64,000 nt of DNA from Dipetalonema caudispina. Taxonomy: Eukaryota > Nematoda > Chromadorea > Rhabditida > Onchocercidae. This document shows positions 1 through 13,322 of the stretch, piece by piece. Location of the stretch: contig JABVXV010000288.1 in assembly GCA_013365325.1 (NCBI GenBank), forward strand, positions 17,162 to 81,161. The letters are read 5' to 3'. Each line of letters starts with the position of its first letter. Positions within the stretch are counted from its first letter, which is position 1. Below the pieces are notes generated by a model. That model worked only from the letters and a program-made list of their open reading frames with translations. It was not told the origin of the DNA and ran no database searches. Made by a program: the position numbers and the translations under genes.

Positions 1-211
1 TTATTTTAGTTGCTGGGAGTGGTGGGAGGAAAAACTACCGCTTACAGAATTATGTTTCTAAAGCAGCACTGCTGTGGACGTTGGTAATTCATGTGTGAGG
101 GAATGATACTTTCAAGAAAATGGTTTTAGTTGTACATATATAAACTTTCTTTATACACCAAAACACTAGATCTTAAAATATCTGAAGGCATTTCGCCGCT
201 GATTTGCTTGT

Positions 212-2634
212 TCAACCTTCATTTTGTGCCAGGAAAAAGTTGCCGGCAATTGGATCACCTGCAATATAGAAACAGAACATTGCTTGACGAAAAAGGAATT
301 TTGTTTTACGTTTTCAGCGGAGCTTCTGCCATGGAATTGTATGTACACTTCAGTGGTAATTTACACTGGTTTACTCTTTCTTTACAAATTTCCTACAAAT
401 CGATTCTGAAATCATACCTAACTTGTGTTTTTCTACGAATTGCTTCGTATTGAATTTGGCTCTGCTGTTAATTTTTGGCACTTGTATTCGTCGTCCTTGG
501 TGTTCATACAGGAGAATTATATAACGATGTAAATCGGTACGAGGTTGTGGTGCAGGACTTCCATATGCCATCTGATGTTGTCCTGAATGATCAGATTATT
601 TTTTGGAACGAGGTAGCATCAAGAAAAAATAAACAATATAAATTAACCTCCATTAATGCCTTCCTGAATATTGCTTGCGGGGATATTCACTACCTGAAAT
701 ATAAAACATGAACTTCCTGCTAAGTTTAAAATTCCAAAATTTACATCTTAAATCAGTTGAACTAAACTCATTTTGACTACTCGTTCGAGATTAAGACGGA
801 ATTTAGGCTAAACTTGCGATACAACCGACAGTTTCTTAAAAACAAAATCCTGTGATAATAATCATTAAGCTGACGCAAAAACAAACCAGCCAATGAAGCC
901 ATTCCGCTACGGATGGGTTCTTCCGTGACAGATTATCGGGATCTGGAACTTTTTGACTTACTGACCCAAGATTTTTTTTAGTCTAAGGCCATGATTGAAA
1001 TCTAAAGACTTCTAAGAAAATACACTTGGTAAAGACAGAGTAGCAAAACTGAATAAGGAATTTGGTCCGTTTTAAATGAACAGAGCTTCCGATCATATCC
1101 AGGAGCCCATTAATATTTATTTCTGATACACGATCCCAAAAAATTGCTTGAAATGCAAAATTGTTGAAAAATTCAAAAGGAAGCATGAAGTTTTAGCAAT
1201 TATACAAAAAGCAAAATTAAACCGATCATGATCATAGAAAACGTCGATTCTGGATCAACATCCAGAGTAACACGTGGTGCAAAACGAAGATTCCGTGGTG
1301 ACATCGTTTGTCCAGGTTGCACTTGTATACCATCCCAGTTGCACTGTGTATGAATTCAACAAAGATTAGAATTTGAATTTGAATTAATTTCCTCATAGTT
1401 CCGTTTCAGTTTAGCTAACATTCATCAATCACACATGATATGTATACTACTCTCATAAAAGTTCTATTTTCATTAATTTTAACCCTTAGAAATGATTTTA
1501 TAATGGCATATTCTATTTATTTATGAAAAATGAGAATGAAATAAGCTTTATTTTTTCTATACAAAAAATCAACAAGTATACGTAAAAATTACAAAATATT
1601 TTTCCAACTGTTACCTAACAATCCATCTTTACTAAGTAAATAAAATTTCCTTACATTAAAAAAAAAAAAAAATACTTGAAGCTCTTTTTTTTCATGAGAA
1701 AACATATAGATGTGTACTTTTGAAAGGACAAAATACAATATTTAGAAAAAAAAAAGAAGTTATCTGTAGCAATAAGGTAAATCTAATGTGCTTCAAACGA
1801 TTAAATAAGCTGGTCATAATTAAGGAAATGAAAAATTCATAATTTCAGTAAAGAATGAAATTACACTCAACAAACTTCGATTGAAACTTTTTTTTAATTC
1901 TAAAAAATTATGTACATATACTTTTTTCCTAATTTTACGAAATTTTTTTTTAATTTTTGTGACAGAATTGAACAATCGTTAAATAAGCATTAACTGATCG
2001 GCAGAAATATTCAGTTCCTATTGATTAAAGGCCTGATAAAAGTAAGATATTGCGTAAAACTAATAATTACTCGATTCGTTGCCATCAATTTTGCTGTCTT
2101 TTAAGGATGGAAGAATGGGAGAGAGAGAAGGGAAAGAAGAGAGGAAGAAAGAGAGAGAAGGAGAAGACATACGAACAGAGCAATAATTTTTTTTGAAATT
2201 TCATCAAAAGAGTTATTATTAACGAATTGTAATAAAGATTGCCATTGATTCATAAAAAAAATTGGGGATATAAAACTTTCAATCTTTTTCGGATAAAACT
2301 TGGAAACAAAAAAAAAAAAGATAATTTTTTTCATTCTTTTGAGAAAAAGAACCTCTAAAGATTTACCAATTTTTGGAAGGAATAAAAATTTCCACAAGGA
2401 AAAATTACAAAATTCTGTGCATGAAAATTTTTTCTCTCTTTTAGTATAAATGAAATGGAAATTTTAATCAGATGCTTAATAAGAGCATTTCTGGAATAAA
2501 TTAAGAGAGAGAGAGAAAAAAAAAAAAAAAAACGCAGATCCGAAATAGCTTACATTGAGTAATTTTGCTGGTGGATTTGCGATAATATTAGGCGTAATTT
2601 CATTTTCCGCAAATTTTGCAGCAAGATCGGCCAT
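212..2634 (-). CDS. Phosphatidylethanolamine-binding protein (PEBP/RKIP family), 6 exons, 171 aa
   Basis: Exons in transcription order are 2554-2634, 1223-1343, 887-942, 648-693, 418-582 and 212-258. All introns are GT-AG and the frames join without a stop (ATG at 2634, TGA at 212-214). Seen: the PEBP signature DPDNLSRKNPSVAEW then LHWLVVNIP (about residues 68-91), and the second conserved block AYGSPAPQPR...LHRY (about 107-122). These carry the Asp and two His that line the anion or phospho-ligand pocket in the family. Known: the family binds phospholipid head groups or phosphorylated partners and often regulates kinases in the cytosol. No signal peptide is visible, unlike secreted filarial PEBP antigens of the Ov-16 type, so a cytosolic role is inferred. 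Length fits the family (about 180 aa). Family assignment is firm; the specific subfamily and partner are unknown. Confidence 0.92.
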
Positions 2635-3848
2635 TTTGTTGATATCGAATTATAAGCGTTATAATGCTTAGCTATTGAATCACTAAAAATTTTAAGGTTT
2701 AAAATAAATTTTAACCTGATCACGTGTTACTTCATCAAATAACTAAACTATCTTACCACTCTTTTCCTAGGAAAAAGCTATATAGCTTTATTGTCAAGAT
2801 ATGTTAGATTCGAATGCTAACATATCACCCATTCATACATCTACATACACATACACACACAGAGACAGACAGACATACACATACACACAAACACAGTTTA
2901 ACCTTTTGAAAAATAAAACAAAAACACACAAACATATATAACATTCATCTATCCAAGCTACATATATCTATCTATCTTCTCACGATATTACTTGCATCCT
3001 TCAAATGTTTTTGTTGTTACAATGTACTGCTTACTGCTTACTGCAACTGCTACTGTTGATGTTGGTGTTGGTGTTGTTATTGCTGTTAGTTGAAGAAAAA
3101 AAAAAGAAAAAAAAAAACATAGCTGAAACATTTTGAAAAGATAAATCTTGGGGAAATATTTGGGAGAAATATGTTAAATTATTAAAATCAACCATTCCAC
3201 TTTTTTTTTTTTTTGCTGCTTCTTTTTTTTCTCCCAATATTTTTCATTACTTCGAAATGATCCATTTTGTTGTTGTAAAAAATACTTTGTAAAAGATTGA
3301 ATTTTTGACAAAAACAAAAAAAAAAGAAAAATTTATTTCAATAAACATGGAAATGAAAAAATTTGCATGCATAAAGCTAATTTTAAAAAATCTTCAAAGA
3401 AAGTGCATGGGTAGAATTGATTGATATTACAATGCTTCTTCAGCATGTAAATCATCCATTCAATTCTAAAATTAAATTGTGATATGATTTAATGAATTCA
3501 CATGATTTATTACCAAGGAATAGTCTATACAGGTTATTGCTGATTTAGGATTTAATATGAATTATAATAAAAAAAAAGTGTACTAAAACAGTAGCATACA
3601 TCTGAACAATAAAAGCATATTTAAATTACAAATTTCTTCGAAAATTTTGTTCAACAAAAGGGCCAGTTTTTCTTCCCAAAATAACAACAGTTATTATTGT
3701 TGTTTCAAAGTGATTCATCAATGATGTACTAACTAATTTTATTAAGTGGATTTTTGTGAAGAAAAATGTGTCAAGAATACAAATATTTGTGAACTGTTAA
3801 TTGTGGATATATAGGAAAAGCAATGAATTAATTATAGCAATATGCTTC

Positions 3849-3849
<1 letters not shown>

Positions 3850-3881
<32 letters not shown>
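3850..3881. repeat. Poly-T tract, 32 bases
   Basis: Uninterrupted T run. One of several homopolymers of 27-35 bases in the window (others at 9478-9512, 24978-25008, 34329-34361, 50443-50472 and 58781-58807). Such tracts are error-prone in sequencing, so exact lengths are unreliable. Confidence 0.9.
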
Positions 3882-3884
<3 letters not shown>

Positions 3885-4960
3885 TTTTTACTTTAAATTT
3901 TGATGAATTTATTTTCGTCATCTTGAGAATTTCAAGTTTCTTTTCGTGATAGCAACTTTTTTTAAATAATTAAATCGTCCACAGGTATGAGAGTAATCAC
4001 GCTAGAATAGCAAAAAAAAGAAGACAAAAAAAAAAAATTTTTTTGGAAATGCAAAATAAAATTTGGTATGCGAAAAATTTCTATTTTTTATTAAGCAGTT
4101 AATGGTAGGCTTGATAGGTTTAAATTACAAAATTAATCTAATTAACAATTAAATTTCGATCCATAAAGATTAGTTATCTAGAAGTGTAAGAAGTTTTATT
4201 TTTTACAAATCTTTTAAACAATATTATAATAATTTTTTTAATGAATCTTTTCATATATAAGCATTACTTCGATACTGTGCTAACTTAAATGGTGGATTAT
4301 CGAAAGTTTCTCATATTACAAAAGAAAAAAAAAAACAAGTTATGGAAAAAATTGTAATTTCTGGATTGATTTTACTTTTAATAATGATTCAGAGATCAAA
4401 CGATGATTTAATGGTACTTACAGAGGAAAAGCAGCTTTAGCAATTTTGAAGACCAAATTAAACAAGACCGTTAAAGGAGGTTAGAAGGGAGTAAAGACTG
4501 ATTGAAACAGAAAGAAAATCCCAAAAATCATTATTTTCTTTTCTTTCTTTCTTTTTTTTTTTTTTTCTTTTTTATTTTTACATTTCTTTCAAGTACATTC
4601 TATGAGTATATATCGTTGACATTAAGAATCACTATTGACATCATATTCTACGTTCGATAGATGCATTTAACATTCATCACTTTGATACATTTTAAAAACC
4701 AAGTCATTTGTTTAGTTTGTTCGTGTTTCAGATCAAAAATGAATGGTTTGTAGGAAGTGAAGGAGAAATAAGTGATAAAGTCATAAAATAGATATAGATG
4801 ATAGTATTGCGTCATACAAAAAACTATCAAAATACACTTTTTCTTTGTTTAACTATAAACAGTACCTGGCAGTACCTACATAGTATATTAGCAAATAAAT
4901 ACATAGTCAAACAGTTATTTCAACATTTGCTTAAGATATAAAAGAGAGATGATGATTTTA

Positions 4961-4967
4961 TATATAA
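4961..4967 (+). promoter_or_regulatory. TATA-like box ahead of the cysteine-module gene
   Basis: TATATAA lies 27 bases before the ATG at 4994, with no splice acceptor between them. That leaves room for a very short 5' leader. In DNA this AT-rich the motif can easily occur by chance, so this is tentative. Confidence 0.3.
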
Positions 4968-4993
4968 GTCTGGTCTACGAATAAATCCAGAAA

Positions 4994-6012
4994 ATGTTCA
5001 TTTTTTTCACAACAATATTTTTTGCTCTACTACCATGTACAGGTACATTTTATTCTTCTAAAAATTTTTTTTTTCATTATTTTTTTTTTGACAAAAATAA
5101 TCATTGTTTCATTTTTATCACAAAAATAGGAAATCTTCCTTTAGTTTCAATTTAAATTAGTAGAAAATGCAAATTTGATCGTTCGTTTTCTTTCAAATTA
5201 TTCGAGAATTATTTGATAAATTTTTTGCAATAACTTTTAAAATTTGAATCAAATTTTCAGTTACTCATTGGCATTGTATTTTTTGCTATTATCCTTATAA
5301 TCCACAACCATATCCCTACATATATCCAGATTATTATCCATCAATTATTGTTACTCCTGCTACACCTATTCCGTATCGATGTATGTTATTGTTTACTTTT
5401 TTAAAAATTTTCTTTTTCTAAATTGTAATAAACTTATCAATTTTCTTTTAAGTGAGAAAAAACAAAATTTAATAGAATTTTCCAGCTATTGGTCCATGTA
5501 TAAATGGTCAATGTCCAACAGGATATGGATGCTATAACTCACAATGTGTGCCTGTGTCCAATAATTGTAAATGTTTTAGTTGTATTTATTAAAGAATTAA
5601 TTCGTTATTTTATTATATTTATTTGAAATGATGAATTATCAAGCATATAGATTAAGCATATTTTTTTGTACAGTTTATTTAATTGGAATCGAAATAATAG
5701 TATTCAAGTAGTTAAATTCAGGGGAAAATTATAAACGTATAGCGCTTAAATGATATTTAAATGATTAACTTTGATTTATATCAGTTAACAGTTAGGCATA
5801 TCATTATAACATTCACATTACGAATCAAATTTCGAAATGTCCCTTACCTCCTTTTCTTGATTATACAATTCTCAAGTTTTTTTTTTTTCTCTCTCTCTCT
5901 CTCTTCCTAATGATAAGAATATCATTCTTATAAATTTCCGATTTCAGATGGGCCATGCATCAACAATCAATGTCCAATGGGATTTTGCTACAATGGCCAA
6001 TGTGTGGGATAA
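4994..6012 (+). CDS. Small secreted protein with two four-cysteine modules (CC-domain-like), 104 aa
   Basis: Exons 4994-5042, 5261-5380, 5486-5566 and 5948-6012; stop TAA at 6010-6012. Exon 1 encodes a hydrophobic signal peptide (MFIFFTTIFFALLPCT). Exon 2 encodes a Tyr/Pro-rich linker. Exons 3 and 4 each encode one copy of a short module, GPCINGQCPTGYGCYNSQCV and GPCINNQCPMGFCYNGQCV. All three introns are phase 1, so the module exons are symmetric and can be duplicated without a frameshift. The spacing of four cysteines resembles the nematode CC domain or EB-type modules found in extracellular proteins. Function unknown; an extracellular or cuticle/eggshell-associated role is only a guess. 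An AATAAA sits near 6150. Gene model good, family name tentative. Confidence 0.8.
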
Positions 6013-7438
6013 AATAATGGGATAGGACTGGGCCATGGAAATATTACAACAGTTTTTGATACAAACTGTTTGGTCGAAAGTATTTTATCCTGAATAACTG
6101 CCTTTTCCAGTAAAAAATTTGATTTTTTTCTTTTTGCATCGAAAGAACGAATCAATAAATCTAATCTTAAAATTACATATTCACTGAAATTTTTGTGAAT
6201 GTGTATTTTTTGGGATTTAAATCATTGATCGATTAAATGTATTTTTGCGATTAGAAAAAAACTTCAGTACTGTATATAAGCTTTAAGTGTTTTCCGAATT
6301 GTCAATTGCCATGAATTTCCGAAACTGTACTTTCATCTCAATGCTGATGTAGTCAATATTTTATTAGTTTAGACTGTAAAAATGAATTTTCATTTTGTGA
6401 TCTTCATGATTCCGTAACGAATCAATTTGAACTGTAATGGAGATATTCGCAATAAACAGATACAGAATCTGTTTTGTCCAAAAATTCCAAACTTAATATC
6501 TATTTAGAAAAGTGAATATCATTCATCTCAGAATCTTTGTGCTACATCTTGAAATACTACATTCTTTGATTCTGCGATGATAAAACATTCATCAGTAGGT
6601 GAAATTAAACAAAAGAAGAAAATCCATCATTAAAAATGTTACAGTAAACTTGCTGTTCTTACTTAAATTTGCAATTCGTGCGAACTGTTCAATGCATTGA
6701 CCAAAACTTTCAACCTTATTTATCAAAATTTCCATCCAATAATCATTTTCCCTGAACCACACTTTAACATTTAATGAAAGGAAAATTTTACGGAGAGATG
6801 AGTAATCTTATTTACTTTTCCTTCTCGTAACGATTTAAATGAATGAAAAAAAAAAAATGAAAAAACAAAAGAGAAATAGGAATGGGTGCGTATATAGATA
6901 CGGTGACAAATATTCTTGGGTAAAATAAAATTCAATGTGACAATAACGTCAAACTTTCCCACAAGTATTTGAATTCCATCTTAAACTTCCGAAGTTTTCG
7001 ATAAATATTGACATCAGTTAATGCAAGGGACACTTTGTATGGGAGAGAGAGTGAGAGAGATACATACATTTATATGTCGTTGAAACTTGTACTCATTAAG
7101 GAATCAAGAAATAAGATCAAAAATGAAAAATAGTCATAACGTAAACACCGCTGCCTGAGAAGTCAAAGAATGGAAAAGAAAATTTAAAAAAGTCATCCAA
7201 TTGCAACGATGAAGTATTTTTTTAAATGGAAAAGTTGTACAAATATATTGATTAATGGGCAGTTTTACCTGCTTCGTTTACTTCCACTAAATTATCAGTC
7301 GAATCTTTTTCTGCAAGCTTAGCAAATGCAACAGTGTAGTAAATGAGCTAAGTGACAAGAGGAAATGAAATCGGATAGCAAATTAAATTGCGAAATGATT
7401 GATTTATCAGATGAATTAATTTTCTTCTTTTTTGTTCC
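6013..7438. other. Intergenic, convergent 3' flanks
   Basis: Spacer between the convergent ends of the cysteine-module gene (plus) and the first elongase (minus). It probably holds both 3' UTRs, with an AATAAA near 6150 for the plus-strand gene. AT-rich, with short GA runs near 7040-7062; nothing else recognised. Confidence 0.6.
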
Positions 7439-8828
7439 TCATTGTTGAGCTTTCACACTCTTTTTATGCTCGATATATTTCTTTCCACCATTTGCATAAT
7501 AGGAAACGTAGTAGAAGCGTATCCAGAGTACCAGATAAGTCACTTCCATCAAAGTGCCAAGCGCAAAACCTCGCAACGTAACAGCATAGTTATTTGTTGT
7601 GGTGAGAGCAAGAATAGCCAAATGTATCATTACTACATGTGTTATGGCAAACTGTAATGTTAAGTCATTAGAATGTTGCCATAAGTATTATTACTCATTT
7701 AACAAGAAAACAGTTCCCAGAACAAATAGCTCTTTCTCCATTGTTTTCAAGTTTCATTACAATAATTTACAATGAGATTCGAAAGATAAATAAGCAGTAG
7801 GCTTAAAATAAACAGCACTCAGAAAACGTTAACAAGATGAAATTAACAAACAAACCTGAATGATCTGACCAAAGGTTATGAACTGGGCGACCTGTGGTGG
7901 AACACGTATACGAAGCGATCGCAGCATGTAATAACTGAAAAAATCGGAAAATATGAGTGAACATAACATAGGGAATTTAATTTGAAATTTCAAGTATCAA
8001 ATTCAGTATTTGACATCACACTATTCTTTCAACTTAGAAATGCAATTTATTTGGAAATTAAATTTCCAAATACATCCCCATAACTGTCCTAAACTATCTA
8101 TAGCTACAGCAATACTAAATATTTATTTCTTTGAATAAATACAAATGTTCAATGTAATGATTAATAATACTTACCTGTACATGAAGGAATGCACAATGAA
8201 ATTGAGCCAAACAACCCAAATCATGTAAGCATTTTTATTGGCATATGTAACGATTGCGAAGTATCCCGTAAGCGCATGATGATACCAATGCATCAACATT
8301 AGTGGACGTTTCCTCAATACGATAAATATCGTATCAATAAGTTCCGGAACTTTTGAGATGATCCACAAGAAAGTCCAATATCCAGCAACATCATCAGTGA
8401 AGCACGGTCCTATTTCAGTGAAAGTATCTAAATAATAAAACAAATTTGAAACGCATTAAGAGATGATATTAAGAAGTATGCTTTATCTTTCGAAATAATA
8501 AGGAGTAAGAGAAATCCTATCGAACAACCAATGAAACAATCAAATTGTTATATGAAAAATGCTAACTAATATATCCTTTAGTAGCCATTTGTTTGAGAAA
8601 AACAGGCGTTATTTTAGCAACACCAAGAATGCTGAAAACAGCCAGCAAAGCATTCCAGATAACAAGCGGTTGTTGCAAATCGTATGGTTTTCGATCACGC
8701 ATCGCATATTTGATGACAAAGATGGTGACGACATATGTTAATGATATATTCAACACAGTCCATTCCATTTGCGATGCCCATTTTCGTGCTGGTTCAAATT
8801 CGAATTTGGAGCCAAATATAAATTCCAT
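7439..8828 (-). CDS. Very-long-chain fatty acid elongase (ELO family), copy A, 268 aa
   Basis: Exons 8567-8828, 8175-8427, 7856-7934 and 7439-7651 (GT-AG; phases 1, 2, 0). The diagnostic histidine box HWYHH lies at about residues 134-138, preceded by the family pattern KVPELIDTIFIVLRKRP and followed by WLNFIVHSFMY and YYMLRS. Several hydrophobic segments fit a multi-span ER membrane protein. Known: ELO enzymes perform the condensing step that adds two carbons from malonyl-CoA to an acyl-CoA in the ER. The C-terminus is Lys-rich (GGKKYIEHKKSVKAQQ), as in many ER-retained elongases, though not a perfect KKXX. A strong acceptor lies 21 bases upstream of the ATG (AG at 8850-8851), a candidate trans-splice site or 5' UTR intron end. 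Substrate chain length cannot be read from the sequence. Confidence 0.93.
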
Positions 8829-9474
8829 GATACTCTAATTGATTGGTCCCTGTAACAGAAAAAAAAAAAAAAAAAAGAAAGGTAGAGTATAAATGATGCT
8901 AAATTTTAGTCCAAATGAATCATTCGAATGACATTTCACAAATTTTAACAAATTATCTCTATCACATTGTATCCAGAGATCAACGATCATTTTGCACATT
9001 CAACTCTTCCACTGGTTTTATCGCAAACAAAAAAGAAAAAAAAAAAAAAGTTTCACTGTTGCTGATGTTTCAACAACATTAATATCGACAAGAAAGGGAT
9101 CAAACCAATTAGAGAGGTGACGAGAGAGGGAAATGAAAAAAAGAAAAAAAGAAAAAAAAAAAAAAAAAAGATGTCTGTATATTATTGCAAGAGATATTTA
9201 AAATGGAAATCTAACTGCAAACAAATTGTTTTAATCTTTCCATTTCCTTCCTTTTTTTTTTTTTTTTAAATAAAATATATAATAAATAAAAAAAAAATTG
9301 TAATAAAAGCAACGTTTCAAACCAATATATTACACAAATAATATTTGTATATAATATGAAATTATATATATATATATATACATAAAGGCATAGGAGGTAC
9401 ATACCATCATCATCATTGCCAAATATCATTGATGATAGTAGCACTATCATTTTTCCTTGCATATTAATGCTACC

Positions 9475-9521
<47 letters not shown>

Positions 9522-9767
9522 CAAGAGGAAGAAACTTTCAAAAGGCAATTTGCAGAAAAACTGCAAAACTTTATATGGTACCAACATTTTCCTTATCAGT
9601 AAAGAAAAAAAGAACATAATTAACGAACTAAATGATCTCCGCCTCTTCACTCCTCCTTTTTTCTTTTTTTTTTTTTTTTTCCTTCCATCTTTTTGTTATC
9701 AGTTTATAAAGGTATGAAAAAAAAAAAAAAAAAAAAAAAAAAGAAAAAAAAGAAAAAAGGGAAAATA

Positions 9768-9799
<32 letters not shown>

Positions 9800-12700
9800 G
9801 AAAAAAATTGAAGTATGAGTAAAATAATGGAAGACATTAATGAAATAGGTGGTGTATATTTGATGTGATCGGTAAATCAAATATTTTAAATGATGATAAG
9901 GCTTAGGAATGTGATAGATTTTCACTGTAAGCAAAATATATATCATATTATCATATTATATGCACTTCTTTTTTTTCACTTCTACTCTTTAAATCTTATC
10001 ATTCGTTTCCTCTACTTCAAAGCAAATTGTCTTTCTAACAACTTTATATAGATCATTCCAGAGTGAGGAAAAAAAAAAAAAAAGAAAAAAATAAAGCTTA
10101 CAAATAGCTCATTCTTCCCTGCTAATCTTCTTCTGTAGATCTTCATATAATTGGATCATGATCAGAATATGCTTATCAAATCTACCTATCAGCAGTAATC
10201 GTCACATATATATGCTCTTTTATACTTTATTATATCGGAAATATGCCCTTATTTATGTTTCAAAATCAAAATGAAGCATAAAATACGATAAAATAGGAGA
10301 GAAACGGACCAAAATATTTTCAAGAATTGTTCAGATTAATTTCATTTCTATTTATTTAAGTAACTACAAGGATTACATAATTAGAATAGTCTATGCAATT
10401 AATCTGTCGTATCTGAAGTCATAATTGTAACAATATTTTCCACATATCTAACATTCAAATTCTTTCGCAAAGTCTAGAATTGCCACATATTTTCAAACCA
10501 AAATTGTATTATAAAAAATTTAAATTTAATTAAAAATCATGGGGAAGAAAAAGAGAGAGAGAGAGAGAAAAAGGAAAGGAGGGGAAAGGAAGAGAAAACC
10601 AACAAAAAGCAAAAGAGATTTGTTGAACGATACGATACGCTCAACTTTTAACCTAATACACAAAATCCTATTTTTAACTTAAAAAAATGGAAAAACTCCA
10701 ATTTTACATGAATTACAAGATCATTTCTCTTTCATATCTGCAATAAATGAATGAAATCATTTCATGAAAATGAATCAAATTTGTAATCTTCTTCTAATAT
10801 AACCTTATCATACCTGTATCAATTCATCTTATTCCCTAATGATATCACATTTATCACAAAAAAAAAAAAAAAAAAAAAAAAAAATGTTAAAGTTAGCAAA
10901 TATTTGATGATGAATTTAAACAACAATTTATTAAGCAAATGATATTTCAATACATTACAATATAATAAATGATGCCATCCCTATATACCACTGTTTCCTA
11001 TCCCTATCTATCCTTTTCATCTATCATTAAATAATTTTGGTGAGATCAAAAATCGATCGGAATGGCAAGCACAGCTGCCCTTTTTCATCCTCTTTTCCTC
11101 TCTCCCTCCCTCCCTCTCTCTCTCTCTCTCTCTCTCCCTATGTCTTTTTTTTTGGGGCTAAAATTACGAAAGCTTTTGAGCTTAAAAATGTTTAGAAATA
11201 CCTTTACCACATTTTCATTTATTACATGCAAGAAGTAAATGTTAACAAACTTGTTTGCAAAAAAAAAAAAAAACGTCAAAAATTTAACAAATGACAAAAT
11301 GTCACATTTTCCTTTTTTTTTTTTTTTCCTGATACGATATTAAAAATGTAAAAAGTAAGAACTAATTGATTAATTGTCCAAATTAACATGATAATAATAT
11401 GATGATAAATTATATGTGATCATGATGAATGCAAGATAATAGAGGTAAACTAGAAAATATAAAGTAATTTATCCATTTTTTTCATAGGAAATGATAACAT
11501 TTGGCTATCAACAAAAATGGGAAAGCAACTTTAAATTGAATCTATATTAGCAGGAAATTCACATTTGAAAATTAATTGAATTTCTCACTATGATGAAAAT
11601 ATCAATATTAATGTCATCTGAAAAACATCAAAAATGCTTTATGATCAATGACAAACTGGAGCAATCTTTCCTATATTACCTCCATTATAAAACCTGAATG
11701 GAATGAAGTTAAAAGCATGACAAACTGATATGTAATTCACTCAAACCGGTTTCCGGGCAAGAGACAAGTCTAATTTACCTTCCAAAAAATGTGACTGCAA
11801 ATTAACAAGTGGTTTTTGATCCATGCCACAATTCTGTGAATATAAGAGACCTTCTTTACTGATGATTACCCGGAAATTCATTAAGAATGTTCAAGGACAA
11901 GATTCCTCTTCCACCTATCTTCTTCAATATCACTTCCCCTTTTATCCAAGAATAAATTGCATTACCCAGGATAAAGTTAGCTTATTCATTAGCCAGTTGT
12001 ATTTCATGGAAGAAAGTTTAGAAAATCTCATCGACTTCTCGAAAGATATGATTTCACAAAGCTTTATCCAAACGGATTTTATATGTCCAACTTTGAAATA
12101 CAACAGTGCCAATCATAACAAAGGAAATAATGCGACAAGTCCGTTAACATCGTTATATTTCAAGTTTTTAGAAAAAAAAAAAAAAAAAAACAAGATAGAA
12201 GTAGCATATTTTCTCTTTCTAATGGGGCAATAGTGCAAGAATATCAGCGTATCAGTCAAAGTTATCCAAAATTTGATGACAGTGATAAAAAGAAACAATA
12301 ACTGCTTCACTTTGATATGCAGCAGGAGAAAAAAGGCAAGAAAAATTCAAGTTACAATGACCTTGGAAAGGAATGATATCAGTGCAACAAATGCGTTGTA
12401 GTAGCAGAATTACTCCAATGTATAATCGATATAAAACAAAGTGCTAATCAGTGATGACAAGAAAATAAAACGGAAGAAACTAGTGATAAGCGGAAATGAA
12501 ATTAATTCAAAGAAAACTGACTCAGTGATAGACAATGAAACCCATGCATACTCCATTCCTTTCTCACAATTAAACTTTCAGCTGATTGAACAACTTTGAA
12601 ATGGACTACAACGATCATAAGACAATATTCCAAAAGAAGGAGCAGAAAATTTCTCTTGAATTTAAATTCTCAACCAAAAAATGTAAGATGCTTTTACCTT

Positions 12701-13322
12701 CCCCTCAAACTTTCAGTAATTTTGTAGCAAAACAATGTGGTGTACTGCATCATATACAAAATGCTGACACAAGTAGCACACTAAACCACAACAGATACTC
12801 CACAGCAGGTGAAGACACGACAGAAGAACAACAATAAAGGTTGAGAGAGCGAAGAAGCATCTGACCTCAGCCAGTATTACGAAAAAACTCCTCAGAAAAT
12901 GACCTAAAAGATTTGCTTGCAAATTACCTCTATCTAATAACAGTATTTCTGGGATAGCACTGTAATACCATACTACCTTACTTTACCTTCTTCATGAAAA
13001 GCAATAAATCGGCTCCTTCATTCCCATTTCCACTGATCTATAAGAGTTACTTCTCCTACATTCGTTTTTAGTATCTAATAATATTCAGAAACCTGAATTA
13101 TCATAATCAACCGATTCTAAATAATGGTGAATTTCACAAAGCCCAATAAAAAAAATCCCGGGATTGATTCCAATCTATTCTTCGTTTAATATGAAAAAAA
13201 GAACTAAACTTTTAGCTGCGCAACTAGTGAATCCATTTAGATTTAAAGGACCACAATTTATAGGCACAAAGAATCATGGGGCAGTGCCCAAAAAAAAGGA
13301 TAGAACAAAAACATCATCGATC
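8829..13322. other. Intergenic between the two elongase genes
   Basis: A 4.5-kb spacer between copy A and the 3' end of copy B. The left half is dominated by A/T homopolymers and a (TC)n tract near 11098-11137. The right part (about 11.7-13.3 kb) is less AT-rich and holds an isolated 136-codon plus-strand frame at 11823-12233 with no recognisable domain. CCAAGGTCA, a consensus NR5A/ERR-type half-site, reads on the minus strand at 12358-12366. No gene is claimed. Confidence 0.5.
9478..9804. repeat. Dense cluster of A and T homopolymers
   Basis: A 35-base A run (9478-9512), a T run near 9664-9680 and further A runs from about 9717 to 9804. Frames that cross it encode only Lys or Phe runs and should not be read as proteins. 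Assembly length is uncertain here. Confidence 0.85.

Larger units (their letters stand above)
2635..4993. other. Intergenic, divergent between PEBP and the cysteine-module gene
   Basis: AT-rich spacer between two genes transcribed away from each other, so it should hold both promoters. It contains a degenerate CA/ACACAG stretch near 2848-2895, several A/T runs and a 32-base T run at 3850-3881. No coding exon could be supported on either strand. Confidence 0.6.

Noticed and set aside
9447..9946. Several long frames encoding poly-Phe or poly-Lys.
   Set aside because: Produced by homopolymer A/T runs, not by selection for coding.
12586..12922. Overlapping frames on both strands with Cys/Leu-rich or Ser/Thr-rich translations.
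   Set aside because: Open in both directions without splice, start or domain evidence; consistent with locally higher GC.
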